Source: Tetracentron sinense
Taxonomy: Eukaryota; Streptophyta; Magnoliopsida; Trochodendrales; Trochodendraceae
Length of the DNA stretch: 64,000 bases
Direction: 5' to 3'
Assembly: GCA_015143295.1 (NCBI GenBank)
Contig: CM026551.1
Coordinates: 45,124,034 to 45,188,033, forward strand
Of this stretch, positions 33,976 to 45,785 are shown piece by piece. The first letter of the stretch is position 1, and every line of letters begins with the position of its first letter. Under the pieces are notes generated by a model. The model did not search any database. It saw nothing but the letters and a program-made list of their open reading frames with translations, and was not told the origin of the DNA. The translations under genes were made by a program, and so were the position numbers.

Positions 33976-35020
33976 CCTGCGATCGATCGCACTCCTCAGA
34001 TTTTGGATTTTTCTACCTGCGGACCCCTTGGGTGTTTCTAACCTCATTTCCATCACGCTTAGGGCACTAACCCCCTATATACATGCTGCACATGCGCCAC
34101 TAACATCATTTTTCTTATACAACACCCATTTTAATTACGTGGAAACTATTTGACCAAGAAAACATTGCTCATTAGCCATGAAAAGTTCTGGGGCTCAACA
34201 ATTGTGGTACTAATGATTCTTCGAAGTGTTTGATAAATATAGATCATGAAAACATGAGCACATCTTTCAAGGTATAAAAGAATAAAAATCATTCAAGTAA
34301 AATCAATTGGTTCGATTCAAGCATATCATTCAACCAAGTCCAAGTCATCAAAAAGAATATTCAACTCAAGTCATTAGACTCAAGTGAAGAATGAAGATTC
34401 AAGATCATACTCAAAATCCAAGTCGGATCTCAAACAAGAAAAGAAGATCTAACAGTCAAAGCCAAATCTAAAAATTCAAGATCAAGTTGAAGACCAACTC
34501 TCAAGAATACATAAAAGTTTAATTTTATTTTATGAGAGTGTCTAGGACTTATATAAGAAGTTCTCAAAGTATGGTTAGTCGAATGCTCAAATATTTAGAT
34601 TGACCATAGGAGCCTAAGACTTTATTGGACATCATTCTAAGGTACTAGGAAATCATAAACTCATGTTAAAGGATAGCCAAAAGACTTAGGAATTCATTGC
34701 CATCATTAAGGTCTTGATCCAAAGTGAAACCAGAGTTTTTACTCTTATTTCGTTGAAGAATTCACAAAGCAGTCTCAAATTCGGCGACGAAATGGAGACA
34801 ACAAACTCACTGTCTTAAATGTTTTTGATCTCGGTGACGAAATGAATTGGGGAACCCAATTTCGTCGGCGAAATCATGCGATACTCTGAAAATGCTGTAA
34901 TGACTAATTTTCAATGGCCTTTTTCATATTTAATATTTCACCAACGGTCATATTAGATGAAGAGCTACAAAAAAGGAGTTCATAAATAAACAATATAAGC
35001 ACCTTATTTTTGCACTCCTA
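33976..35020 (+). mobile_element. Probable LTR fragments, family unclear
   Basis: Begins with TGCGATCGATCGCACTCC, the palindrome type of the Gypsy LTRs, for about 110 bp. Then 34120-34990 has A-rich 'ccaagtc/caagatc' repeats and CGGCGACGAAATGG words near 34785-34880 that resemble GTCGATGAGATGG words in the Copia LTR at 61399-62343. No termini found. Confidence 0.4.
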
Positions 35021-36060
35021 TCCTCTTCCCGTTTCTTCAAATGCTTCAAGGTGTACCCAAGGCCCAAGCCCAATTGGCCAAACTTATACCCAAACAACTT
35101 AATTAAGCCCAATTACTTAATCCAATTACCCAAGCCCAAGTAGCCAAGCCTAATTACCCAATTGTTTTAGCCAAAGCTCAATTGTTTTAGCGAAAGCCTA
35201 ATTACCATAGCGCAAGCCCAACTGTCATAGCTAAAGTCCAATAATCATAACTCATGACCCATCTACTAACAATCCATGATCCATAAGATCTAGTCTACAT
35301 ACCCACATCCATTCAACCCATATCCAAAACCCACCAAACCCCAAGTGCACTTTCCTACAAAAGACCTTTTATTTTTTATTCAAACCCCAAATAACCCTAT
35401 TTTTGTGTTTACATACATTTTTGACCACTCAATCATCTCTCACCATGTACACACCTTTTTTACTAACCAATCACCTCACTTACTCTACACTCTTTTTGAC
35501 CACCCAATCACCTCTCACCAAGTACACACCTTTTTTACTATCCAATCACCAACCACACCCATTTTGACCAACCAATCACCTCCCTTCTTCTCACCAAACC
35601 CTCAATTAATTACCAAATTGTCACAACCACTTGAAAACTCTATAAATACCAGACCCTCACAAGCCATTTCTTTCATCTCCAAAATCCCAAGTAGAAACCC
35701 TAGCTATTCCTCCTCTCTATCCAAAAACCCTTAGGCTCCATAACCCCTTAGAAGACTCTCACCATTTAATCTTTCTTTTGGACCTTGAAGAAAAGTAAGA
35801 AGAAACTAAGGTTTAGAGTATGTAGAGAATTCTAGGACGAAAAGCCTAGAGTTCTTCACCTTTTCCTTTGTGGACTCTAAATATTTCTCACCTCTTGGAG
35901 CATTGGAAAAAAAAGTCTTTGAAGAGTAGGCACTCCTCCCTTTATTCTTTATCTTCTTCTTTACTTCATATTTGTTTGTATTTTTTTTTATTATGGCAAC
36001 ACATTTTTTTAATCAATCTCGCCGGTTTTGTTGTTGATATGTTTCTTGGAAGGTTGTTGC
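35020..36060 (+). mobile_element. LTR-like region with TATA box
   Basis: Rich in 'agcccaa' words (35055-35230) and 'ccaatcacc' repeats (35420-35590), followed by CTCTATAAATACCAGACCC (TATA at 35641) and a CT-rich leader. This resembles a plant Gypsy LTR. The 129-codon ORF at 35345 is low-complexity (repeated NQSP/HPI) and not accepted as coding. No termini identified. Confidence 0.45.
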
Positions 36061-36174
36061 CAGTGTTGTCAGAACTGGACCGGCCGGTTGAACCGGTGGA
36101 ACCGGGAACCGGCCCCCTCGCCAGTTCCCAAAACCCAAACTATTTGAAAACTGGTCAAAACCAAAAACCCTCGG
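36061..36174. repeat. MITE fragment (ACCGGTTGAACCGG family)
   Basis: GTTGTCAGAACTGGACCGGC, GGTTGAACCGG and GGGAACCGG words match the family seen at 45786-46016. It stops where the Gypsy LTR begins, so it was probably the LTR's target. Confidence 0.5.
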
Positions 36175-38084
36175 GTCCATATGCGATAGGTTCCCTCCAG
36201 GTACGATAGAACGCATGGGAATCTGCGATGGATCATAAAAGTGTGCGATTGATCGCATATAGAGAAAAATGAACAAAAAGGTTCGGGTCCAAGTACGATA
36301 GGTCAGTCTCATGTGCGATAAATCGTAGTGGGATCTGCGATCGATTACATATAGGAAGAAATTGGCAAAAACCTTTTGGAATTACGTGTGATAGATCAGC
36401 CATGGGTGCGATAGATCGCACTGTGAATTGTGATCGATCGCAGCTGACATGCGATCGATCGCACACGGGTGCTGGACACAAAATTGAGGGTTTTTAACCC
36501 TTTGCCTATAAATAGGGCTTCACTTAAGGGTTTGGGGATTTATTCTAAACCTAAGAGACGAGAGAAAGAGAAGGGAGATTTGGGGATTTTGCAAGGAGAA
36601 GCTTGGATTGAAGGGAGGAGAGCTCAAGATCAAGCAAGATCTTTCCCCTCAAGTGTTGTCTTCTTCCTCAAGCTTGGGGCATCTTCTTAATGCTTGGATT
36701 TCCAAAGTAAGAGGGTTTTTCTTCAAGTTAGGAGTAAATCCTCAAAGGTTAGTACACTCTTATAGTTAACCTAGTATTACCCCATGTTTCTAGTAAAAAT
36801 GCATGTGGATTAAGTTGTAAGTTATTTTCATGAATTCAATCATGTAACCTAAAGAAATAAGATTAATGGAAATGTAATGGATGTGGGATGAATGTATGAA
36901 GGTTGAGGCGAATGGATGCCAAGTAGAATGTGATGGATGTCGTGTGATGAAAAAGGATTGTACTAATAATGAACACACATATGATGTTGATGAAGTGTGT
37001 TAGTGAAATCATGTGTTAAAAGACCTATGAAAGTATTGAATACTACATCTTTGATGAAATGCATGAATGAGGACTAAATTAAGAAAATGAAGATATGATT
37101 TAGGGAATTTCCCCATTTGGCTAATGTTAAGTGAAATACTCTATGTGTTACTCTTGATATGTCATGAAATGTTCTTGTATCAATCACAAGCATGCATCCT
37201 TGTATGAATCGAGGTTTTCTCATAAGCATGTATTTCAAGAATCATAAAAAATATTTTCAAAGGCATTCATAAGAAAGAAGTATAAGTGTATAAGCATTAA
37301 CAAAGCCAAACTTTGGGTTGGTATTCTAAGGTCGGTTACCTTATACTCACAAGGATCATGTCTAAGATCTCGCATAAACTCCAAGGATCATAATTCTCGC
37401 AAGGCTTTTCAAGAACTCATAAGAATCTCACAAGTCTAAAATCTTGCATATGTCTCTAAGGATCATAAGCTCACAAGGATTCGTAAGCTCATAAGAAGCT
37501 CACAAGAAAATTTATAAGAACTCGAAAGCTCACAAGAACTCATAAGAACTCACAAGACTCATAAGCATGCATAAGATGATTTATTTTTCAAGAAAATGAT
37601 AAGTTTTTACGAAATGTTTTCTATGACGGGGTTTAAAGCATGAAGTTCGTGAATGTGTTCTTTCAAGTACTTGGATGTGGTATTTTGTTATTATAGTATC
37701 GTTAGCTATTATTTTGTACTCGCTGAGTATTCCATGCTCAGCCGTACATTTCATGTCGGCAGGTCCATTCAATACCTACAACCCAGAGCCATGGGTTGAA
37801 GAGGAATATGTAGAAGAAAGGGATCCGCCTATCCCGTTGCAGCCACAGGAGGAGAGAGACCTAGATGTGCCATATCTAGACCATTGCTAAGTGGATTGAT
37901 AGTGAGATGTCATTTTGTATTTTTGATAGATGGGCATGTCCACCTTTATTTTTGGTTATATATGCACAAACTTGGAATACAGATTATATATAGAAAAGAA
38001 AATTTTAGTTTTCGCTTCCGCACTTTGATTTAAGCTTCTGCATTATTTAAGATTCTATTATGTCATGTCTTGAATATTATTACA
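36175..38084 (+). mobile_element. Gypsy 5' LTR, related to 2784-4785
   Basis: Three imperfect tandem units of about 100-115 bp (36170-36460), each with GCGATCGATCGCA-like palindromes, stand before a TATA box (36507). The 3' part has 'ctcgctgagtattcc' and 'catgtcggcaggt' words shared with this LTR group, and the LTR ends ATTACA at 38084. A primer site follows at 38093. The internal region stops after about 70 bp, so the element is truncated. The 71-codon frame at 37675 is within the LTR. Confidence 0.75.
36507..36514 (+). promoter_or_regulatory. LTR TATA box
   Basis: TATAAATA in GCCTATAAATAGGG, directly after the palindrome-rich tandem units; same context as 3135. Confidence 0.7.
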
Positions 38085-38092
38085 GGATGGAT

Positions 38093-38104
38093 TGGTATCA
38101 GTTA
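38093..38104 (+). other. Primer-binding site of the Gypsy LTR at 36175
   Basis: TGGTATCAGTTA matches the first nine bases of TGGTATCAGAGC, nine bases after the LTR end. Confidence 0.7.
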
Positions 38105-38161
38105 TGGCACATCACGAGCCAAAGTATCCTTAACTCCTAGGAGGAGTTTTGGGTCGCGACA

Positions 38162-38238
38162 ACAATTGTCATTCCATTATTATGTTATTATCAAAATTAT
38201 TAAAGGGTACCTAAGGTTGTAACCTTGAGGCTAATAGA
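38162..38238 (-). mobile_element. Copia element B, outer tip of the 5' LTR
   Basis: On the minus strand this reads TATTAGCCTCAAGGTTACAA and continues like the LTR start at 26321-26245 (TGTTAGCCTAAAAGTTACAA). It is where the upstream LTR of the minus-strand Copia element would begin. If so, element B spans 24840-38238 and was invaded by the Ogre-type and Gypsy LTRs. Confidence 0.6.
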
Positions 38239-38239
38239 G

Positions 38240-41200
38240 AGGACTACTCTCCTTATTTTGATTGGGATGCCATATGACACTCTTTCATTGGAAAAAGAGG
38301 GGAGATCCTTATCTCGGGATTCCCCCAAAGCTAGCAGAGAGTCTTTTTCTTATGGGTTCTCTGCCACATGGTAGTCGAGTACTGACTGCTAGCTGGGAAG
38401 ATGGCTGACCTAGGTCCAAGACCTATTTGGGCCGCAGACCAGGTTACTGAAAAAGGACTGACTTTGGTCAATCCCCGGACCAGAAAGAGGTGGGACCATG
38501 GGTCCTACCCATGGTCTGGGCTAGGTCCATAACCATTTATGGCTACGAACCAGGTCCAATAGAGGCTAACCTTTGGCTAGCCCGCAAACTTGACTTATAT
38601 AAAGTCTGTCCGCGGACTGACTCAAGGAGTCAATCCACAAAGGATAATTGGGTCTGTCCATAAGGACAAGCCTTGAATATGTGTTAGTCTCATAGGGACT
38701 AATAGGGTAAGGAGTCTATGGGGCATAATTGCCCTGCTGCCAACATTTAATGTTGGCGGACTGATGGTAACCCAACCCCTGACCAGCTGGCACGCGTGCC
38801 TTTGGCACGTGCGAAGCCTAACCGCCCATGTCATGGGTGGTGATCAAGTGCGGGCAGGTGCACCGTGCACCATGCACCAGCCCTGTAGGCAGTGAGATTT
38901 CATAGCCACAACTACTCTCAAGTTGTCCCTACTTTCAGCCAAAAACCAACATGTCCATGCTTTCAATCTAAAAGCAACACATGTCCTTATATTAGCATGT
39001 GTTGGATTTTGGCTCACAGTAGGGCTAGCACACCTAAAAAATATATTATAAAAAATGTATACATTCACACTTGATTGACTGAAAGCAATATATTAGTATC
39101 TAAGTAAAAAAAAGATAGCAAAACTAATCTTATATTATTAGATACTCATATACTAATTTTTCCTAGGTGAATTAGATGTATGAAAAGGAGATGAAAGAAA
39201 CCCCAAAAGACAAGCTTCCATTTTGGATTTAGAGAACAGTGATACTCTTTGTTCACAACCTAAATGAAATATCTACAAATTGCACATGAATGTTATTGGA
39301 AAGGGAATAAGGTTGTTAACAATTAAGAATTACTTAATACAATTAATAACAGAAAATATGCAAATGATGTAACCAAAGCAAGCATGACTTAGTCATTGAC
39401 TTTGCAACATAAATCCTAATTTGTTTCAAAGCTTATCTCATTTGAAACACCAAACACATCTATACAAATTTCAAAAATATAGTAACTAAAATTATTGTGA
39501 AATAATTATGCAATATTTTCTCTATATAAGGTATTAAATCGACAACGAATAAATAGATTTTCTCTATATAAGGCAAGAGTTTCCTATATAAGAAATAAAC
39601 AATAAGGAATAAATGCAAGATTTTCTCTATATAAGGCATGAAATCAAGCATAATCAAGACAGCTATGCCTAAATTTCATTAACTTTGGTCTTGTTGTCCC
39701 AATCATAAGTTTCCTATATCCAAAGGCAAATAAAAATTTTACTAGGAGATAGAGTCTAAATATAGTTCAGTCTAAAATAGAGGAATGCAAGGGTCAACTC
39801 TAACTTGAAATAACAATGAGGACCTTCACTCGAGAAAGTAAGCCCTGTCTTATTTTAGGAATTTTTTTTTCCATCTAAAGCATGAGATTCCTCTTTCATA
39901 TTCTTAAGCAAACCCTCAAGAGGGCTTAATTAGTACTATAAACAGTAAGAGTGGTTTAGCTGTGTGCATGGACATAGATGTGAACCTAATAGTTACTCAT
40001 ACTTTACTAACCTCGAAACATTTGCATCCCTAAAAAATAATGTAGGTAGACTTGTTGAATGATTGTTTCCTTTAGGCTATGTATAGGTATATTGGAAATG
40101 CATTCAGCTCTTGATTATCATATGTAAGAAAGAATAGAATTGATCTAGATTCTAGAATTAGGTTCTCCATGTCAGGAGAGATGCACATGGGGCATTCATC
40201 ATTATGCTCGTTATAACACGAGGCATTCCTGTTCTAATGATCTTACTTTGATACAAAGGATATAATAATAGTCCAAACGACATATTGAAAACTTTGTAAA
40301 GCAAGAGTGCATCACCAAAGCGTAAGAAAACCAGAGGGATGGGTTCCTAATGTCAGAAAATAGAAGGTGTTAATGTCTGATAACTGAGGGTATTCCTGAA
40401 AATCTCTTCATAGTTCATATATCTGCAAGCCCACGACTTGGTTCTTGTTCAGTGCTTGTATAATTTGTTAATAAGTTTCCTACCTCACCAAATGAAAATA
40501 GGTTACTTACATGAAAATAAAAGTTGTTGATAGTCATCTAAGTAGAGGTATTTGGGTGAGCTTGAGACTAGAATGACTATCACAAATGAGTTTAATTATG
40601 AACATGAGCTTGGTTGAAGAGTTAACTGGAGCAATACAAAATATGCCTTGACACAGGTATTTTGGCAATTGTAGAATAAAGTTTAGTTTGCAAAAATACC
40701 ATTCATATATATTTTAATTTCAAAACTACACTTAACAAAGGGTAATAGAAATGGTAAGCCCCCTACCGCAGATTACATCCGATTAACAATCCTCCCAGAC
40801 CTAATATAAAATTCATAATTAGCCATTTGACCCATGAAGCTCATGGACAATAAAAATGGTAAGATGATGAAAAAATTCCATGAACCTCGAGGCCTCGACC
40901 CTATAGATACTCATTCAATACTCTGTTCTAGACTCGACGCCTTCTGGCCTCAAGCTTAGTTCATTTCAAGACGAATCGAGCCGACTTGCAAGCTAGCTCG
41001 GCTCATTGAGAACCCTGATTCTTGGACCTTCTATCTAGTACAACAATCTACTCAAAATACCTTATAAACCCTCTTGAAATTGACTAACCTAGATTTCTTC
41101 GATTTTCAACTTCCATTGGACTCTAAACTAATACTCACTCAAATTAGAACTACAAACGTAAAGAGAATGACCCAATAAAAAAAATACATTCATATAACCA

Positions 41201-42030
41201 CAAATTCAACATCGAAAGATAAAATTTACACTAGAAACATCCACAAAAATCCACAGTAACAACATCAAAATCATCCAAAGGAAGGAAAAAATTATAGATT
41301 AAAAGTAAGGATGGAAGACATCTCACTGAAAAACCAAATAAACTTCACCTAATGTCACAAACAATGATCTCAATCTAAACAAATCTTAGATCAAAACATG
41401 ACCACCTGATTAAATAATCTACAACTGATATTTTGTAGTCAAATTCAGTGAAGAAACATCAATCTAAAACTAATCTAACATTTAGTACTATAGAAGAGTT
41501 TTATTGCCAAATTCAGTACAGAAACACTAATCTAAAACCAAAAGTTTTGATCAGCCTTCTCAAATTAACAGAAATTACCTTAAATCTACACCTATGAATT
41601 TTGTAATAATCAAAATGATTTACAATATCAAAATAAAATTTGAATGAGAGAATCGAAGAATTGAGGAAGAGATTTAAATGAAAGAGCGATTTAAATAATG
41701 GGGTAGTTAGTTTAAAAAAAAAGAAAGAGAGAGGGATGTGGAGTGTGGCTTATAGAGTTTTGAAGCTCAATATCCAGTTGTAGAGGGGTTACCAGTGGTA
41801 TAGGGACAGTGGTGGCAAGGGCATGCAGATGGCCGGAGAAACCCTGGAGAGAGAGAGAGAGTTAGAGTGCATAGAGAGAGAGGGAGAGAGATTGCGAGAG
41901 AGAGAGACTGCGAGAGAGAGATAGAGAGACCCAGAGAGAGAGAATTCTAACCAGAACAGGTGTCAGAGAAGGAGCAGGGAGAGCACGGGGAGAAAGAGGG
42001 ACAGAAAGAAAGAAGAAGATATTTATTTTT
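38240..42030. other. CACTA interior, no gene recognised
   Basis: 38240-38880 is GC-richer, with 'ctaggtcc' words and a plus-strand GACTTATATAAAGTC (38590) that could be an LTR TATA box. 39516, 39557 and 39619 carry a repeated GATTTTCTCTATATAAGG-like word. 39070-41640 is AT-rich without a convincing ORF. 41845-41945 is a GA microsatellite. None of the open frames longer than 60 codons looks like TNPD or TNPA. Confidence 0.5.
41845..41945. repeat. (GA)n microsatellite
   Basis: About 100 bp dominated by GAGAGA runs broken by TTAGAGTGCA, TTGC and CTGC interruptions. Confidence 0.9.
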
Positions 42031-42039
42031 CATCGGGGG

Positions 42040-42325
42040 CTTTTAGCAGCGGTTTTGTAAAAACCTCAAAAAAAAAACCCACCCATTGTTTCGCCACGAA
42101 ATATTGCCCATTGAATCAACGGTGGTTTAATTAAACCGCTGCTAAAGATAACTCTTTAGCGGCGGTTTGTTGAAATGCGCCCCTATAGACTATGTATTGG
42201 CAGTGGTTCTCTATAAACCGCTGCTACAGGAGAGGCATGAAACTAATTAAGAGGCAGTTTCTAAAAACCGCCTTTGCAGGTCATTTTCAATGGCGGTTTA
42301 TGTTAACTGACGCTAAAGGCCTGAA
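42040..42325. repeat. CACTA right subterminal repeats
   Basis: Copies of TTTTAGCAGCGGTTTT (42048), AAACCGCTGCTAAAG (42133), TTTAGCGGCGGTTT (42156), AAACCGCTGCTA (42217), AAAACCGCC (42268) and ATGGCGGTTTA (42290) in both orientations, mirroring 17310-17775, just inside the GTAGTG terminus. Confidence 0.82.
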
Positions 42326-42336
42326 TTTTTGTAGTG

Positions 42337-43140
42337 TTGCAACCCAATCATAGTGGCAAACAAGAAAGGGATAGCCTAATGGTAGTCAAAACGACTGATC
42401 CAGTCACCAAACTTACTAGGTAGTTCTTGGACAGACTCAGCCTATTGATTGACATGAGATGGCTTATCGGACCGCCTAAGTTGTTCGAATGGACCCCTAT
42501 AATAGGCTAGTCTAACTAGTTAGTCCTCATACTAAACCAATATGACTGATCAACTTGAGTTGGTCCAACCGGACTCAACCAATTGGACCACTCCGTATGA
42601 ATGGGTCCATGTACTATTACGTTGCCAAAATTATGACAGATCTTATGGTTGATCTAATCTCTGGATTAAAACCGATAAATAATTATTCAATTTTATTTAA
42701 GTTAAACAACAGAGATTTAACTTATGATTTAATTCAATTTTAAATAAATATGTGATTTCAATTTATTGTGGGACTAAATTAATTTGATTAATTTTGAATT
42801 AATTATTCAAGCTATTCTAAAAAGAGGTTTGGTGCTCCATCATTAGCTAAGTAGTGCAAATTAGTAGGGATTGATTAGTTGAAATCGAATTGAGTTGTAT
42901 CCTAGAGATATGGCTGCTTTTCCATGCATATGGCAGGCTTTAACTATCTTAAAAAAAGACTCTCTTTCGAGTGTCTATCAACTTGCTTGGTTCATTTATA
43001 TATATGCTTATTTATTATTGTTGTTCAATTGTTTATTTATCTAACTTGTGTAGGAGATTTATTCCACACTTCATAAAGGACATGGAAGAGGATGAAGCTG
43101 ACACAATGTCAACCATTCTCATGGCTCCCCTAATGATTGA
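42337..43140. other. Unassigned sequence right of the CACTA element
   Basis: AT-rich, no coding signal. Words such as 'gagttggtccaaccggac' occur. It may be the other half of the element that separates the two parts of Copia A. Confidence 0.3.
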
Positions 43141-43149
43141 TCTTCTTAT

Positions 43150-44040
43150 AATAGAAACAATCGAACTCTAGTCCATGATGATAATAATTTTGGACTTGGT
43201 TTTCAATGGCATGGACATCGTGGATCTGCAGAAGGGATTCGTCGCTTACCCACATGTCAAATATGCTTTCAACAGGGACACACTGCTCATTGTTGAGATA
43301 GATTCAACCATACTTACCAAGATGACCTCCCACAATCATTTGCATCCATGACAATGTCATCACAATATGATGATAATTGGAACCCTAATATGGGCGCAAC
43401 CAGTCACATGAGTAGTGACCCCACTATCTTGGATCAATCTACAAAGTACTTAGGTAATGAAGGTAGGCAATGACACACACATTTCAATTACCAAAATTGG
43501 TGTATCTCATCTCAGCACTTCTAATCATAATTTTCATCTCCAATCGGTTCTTTTAGTTCCTCAAATTACCAAAAACCTTTTATTAGTTGTCTCCTTTACA
43601 AAGGATTATAATTAATCTTTTATATTTTATCGGGATTTTGCAATCAAGGATTTACAAACAGGGAACTATCATCTCGACGGGCCGATTGAATGTGATTTAT
43701 ACCCTATTCCAACAAAACATACTCTTGGACCAAAGGCAGCTTAGACTTGTGGAGTTTTATCAACTGCAAAGCGGCATCAGAGGCTTGGACATCCTTCTAT
43801 CTCCGTTTTACGTTGTTTTTTCCCAAGAGATAGTACTTTGCATGACAAGAATTATTTTTACTCGGATCGTCAATTATTCAAAATTCATAGACTTTCTTTT
43901 GATAATGTACCACATAATGCTCTATGTCCTCTTCATCTTGTTCATAGTGATGTATAAGGGGACCATCTCCAATTCTCTAAGTATCCGGGTATCATTACTA
44001 TATCATCTTCATTAATGGTTATAGTGGGCACCCTATATGC
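43150..44040 (+). pseudogene. Copia element A: zinc knuckle, protease, GAG-pre-integrase, start of integrase
   Basis: One frame gives NRNNRTLVHDDNNFGLGFQ, a zinc knuckle CQICFQQGHTAHC (one residue short), a stop, RFNHTYQDDLPQSFASM, and the protease site as NMGATSHM where D-[ST]-GAT-HH is usual, so the catalytic Asp is lost. After a frameshift: VPQITKNLLLVVSFTKD, then DLQTGNYHLDG and RHQRLGHPSISVL (GAG-pre-integrase) and LHLVHSDV, a stop and GPSPI with YHYYIIFINGYS, the start of the integrase core. The piece follows logically from the gag at 15834-16312 in order and strand. Confidence 0.88.
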
Positions 44041-44220
44041 CATTACAAGAAAACATTTATCCGTGACCGTAAGTCATTGATTATCATTACCTCGTGCATA
44101 TTGAACCGAGATCTTATGTATTTAATTATCACATATGATTGTAGACGTAACCGTGATTGTTTTAAATATTACTATCACAGCTATTTATCCGTGATTGAAT
44201 ATTCACTTTGCAAATTGTTT
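44041..44220 (+). repeat. Possible CACTA end fragment
   Basis: CATTACAAGAAAACATTTAT is close to the CACTACAAGAAAA terminus and is followed by repeated ATCCGTGACCGT, AACCGTGATTGT and ATCCGTGATTGAA words, like subterminal repeats. It coincides with the loss of Copia A reading. No second end was found. Confidence 0.35.
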
Positions 44221-44223
44221 TTT

Positions 44224-44500
44224 CACCTGTTATAAATCATTTGAGGGAAATGCACATTATAGTTTGCAATCTCAACCACAAAATTTTTGGTCCAAACTGT
44301 TACTCTTCTTGAATCAGCCTTAGCATTTCAAAAAACCATCTCATTCCGGGCCAACCATATGGCCCATAGAGTTGTTGCCGCCTGTTGCTCTAAAAATTAG
44401 TTTCATGGACTAGTGACACCACCACTTTGCCAAGTTAGCCATGATACCCGAGTCCCTGCTCCAATAAAATGATGAAGTCAACTTGGGGGCTTTCACCTCC
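44224..44500 (-). pseudogene. LINE (L1-type) ORF2 C-terminal remnant
   Basis: On the minus strand, EQQAATTLWAIWLARNEMVF, then a stop and NAKADSRRVTVWTKNFVVEI ending at a TGA. The W-x-IWxxRNxxVF motif is typical of the C-terminal region after the reverse transcriptase in plant L1-type LINEs. An upstream piece (WSRDSGIMANLAKWW) is in another frame. Only the tail survives. Confidence 0.7.
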
Positions 44501-45446
44501 CTAAATTTCCAACAAAAAAAATTTCCTTGGGTTCTTTCCTAGGAAGAACGGATACTTTGAAAATAGAAACGCTGTATCAGATACGGCACTTTAAGGTAAA
44601 ACTTAACTGTTTTTCATAATTCCTGTCGTATCGCCGTACCCGTATCATATCGCCGAATCTATGAATCGCCATACCCATGCTTCCTATGTTCTTTCTAATT
44701 GACCAACTATCAAGCACGAAACAAATAAGATGGACAAATAAGATAGACATGGCAAACTACATACGTTAATTTTAAAGAGAGTCAATTTTTCCGTTTAAAC
44801 TCAACAGTCTACTAGAAAAATCTATCACCGACAGCCAATTTTTTTCCTTTTAAGAGGAAAGATAATTTTGAACTCGACAATGTACTAGAAATATCTATCA
44901 CCAGCCCCCACACTGACTTCGACGGGCACCCCAAAATATGCCATCGGCAATAATCATGTCTTTGCAACCTAGGAATACAAATGTTAATTCCTCTAAAATT
45001 TGACAACACCTTTTATTTTTATTTTCTTAAAAAAAATTTAGACGGCATCATTTATCTATAATATGGTCAGTAAGTCAGTGTTTAGCTTGGGCATTAGAGC
45101 TGTTGCAACTCATACCCTCGGAGGAAATGGATCCCTGACCTCCCTCCATTAAAGGCCCAAACCAATCACTCACGCAAGAGGCGGGTGTGTAATTTGACAC
45201 TACCTCACCTTCCACAATTTTACTTTTGCTCGGGAGGCGTGCTAGCCCTACTATCAAGTATTTCCTACTTCGTGCCAAAAATTAACTCATGTCCTTACCA
45301 ACACCTATCCTTTTAATAGGTAATAGGACTAGTGTTGATTTTGGCAACGGATTTTCTCTGCCGATGCCCAATTATTACACTCGGGCATAGCTTCTCTGCT
45401 TGACGCGTGCAAAGATGCTTTATTGAAGAGGTGAAAGCCGCATGTG

Positions 45447-45758
45447 CATGTTCAGTTGGACGGTACGTGCATACCTCCTAGCTCACCACGTGTCCTCTTT
45501 GACACTCATTAATTGTGGTTAAAATTCACTCACACCTAGGATTAAATAATCTAACATTGGTTTTATGAAAAAAAAATATTAAAAAAAAATTAACCTGTTA
45601 TAATTCACTCACTCATGTAGTTAATTGTTTTTTTTCTCAACTAAGGTTAAATTTTTTAATCCTCAGAGTGTGAGAGTGAGTGAATCTTAACCACAATTAA
45701 TAAATGTCAAGATAAGTGGCGAGCTAGGAGGTATGCACCCACTGCTAGACCGAACATG
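45447..45758. mobile_element. Foldback MITE, CACGTG/AACCACAATTAA family
   Basis: Arms of about 100 bp: CATGTTCAGTTGGACGGTAC, GTGCATACCTCCTAGCTC and ATTAATTGTGGTTAA at left pair with their complements at right (GAGCTAGGAGGTATGCAC, GACCGAACATG). Centre is AT-rich. Related copies at 12650-12930, 46320-46562, 50015-50352 and 50620-50882. No clear target duplication. Confidence 0.82.
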
Positions 45759-45785
45759 TCTTGCATGCTATCAACTCCTTAGTAG

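Larger units (their letters stand above)
17285..42336. mobile_element. CACTA (En/Spm) transposon, about 25 kb, with nested insertions
   Basis: The right end reads ...GAATTTTTGTAGTG, so on the minus strand it starts CACTACAAAAATTCAGGC, the standard CACTA terminus. The left end CTCTACAAAATTCTAGAC is the same with a few changes. TTG flanks both sides (17282-17284 and 42337-42339), the 3-bp duplication expected. Just inside each end are copies of the subterminal motif (TTTAGCGGCGGTTTAAACC, both orientations), pointing correctly. No TNPD transposase was recognised, so it is non-autonomous or has lost it. Two unrelated CACTA ends would look similar; the TTG match and orientation favour one element. 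Confidence 0.68.

Noticed and set aside
35345..35734. 129-codon ORF
   Set aside because: Low-complexity (repeated NQSPH, Phe/Thr/His) from 'ccaatcacc' repeats in an LTR-like region directly over a TATA box.
42971..43171. 66-codon ORF with hydrophobic start
   Set aside because: AT-rich, overlaps the start of the Copia remnant in a different frame, no homology recognised.
43587..44015. 142-codon plus-strand ORF
   Set aside because: It overlaps GAG-pre-integrase and integrase motifs that lie in another frame (RHQRLGHPS, HLVHSDV), so it is a shadow frame.
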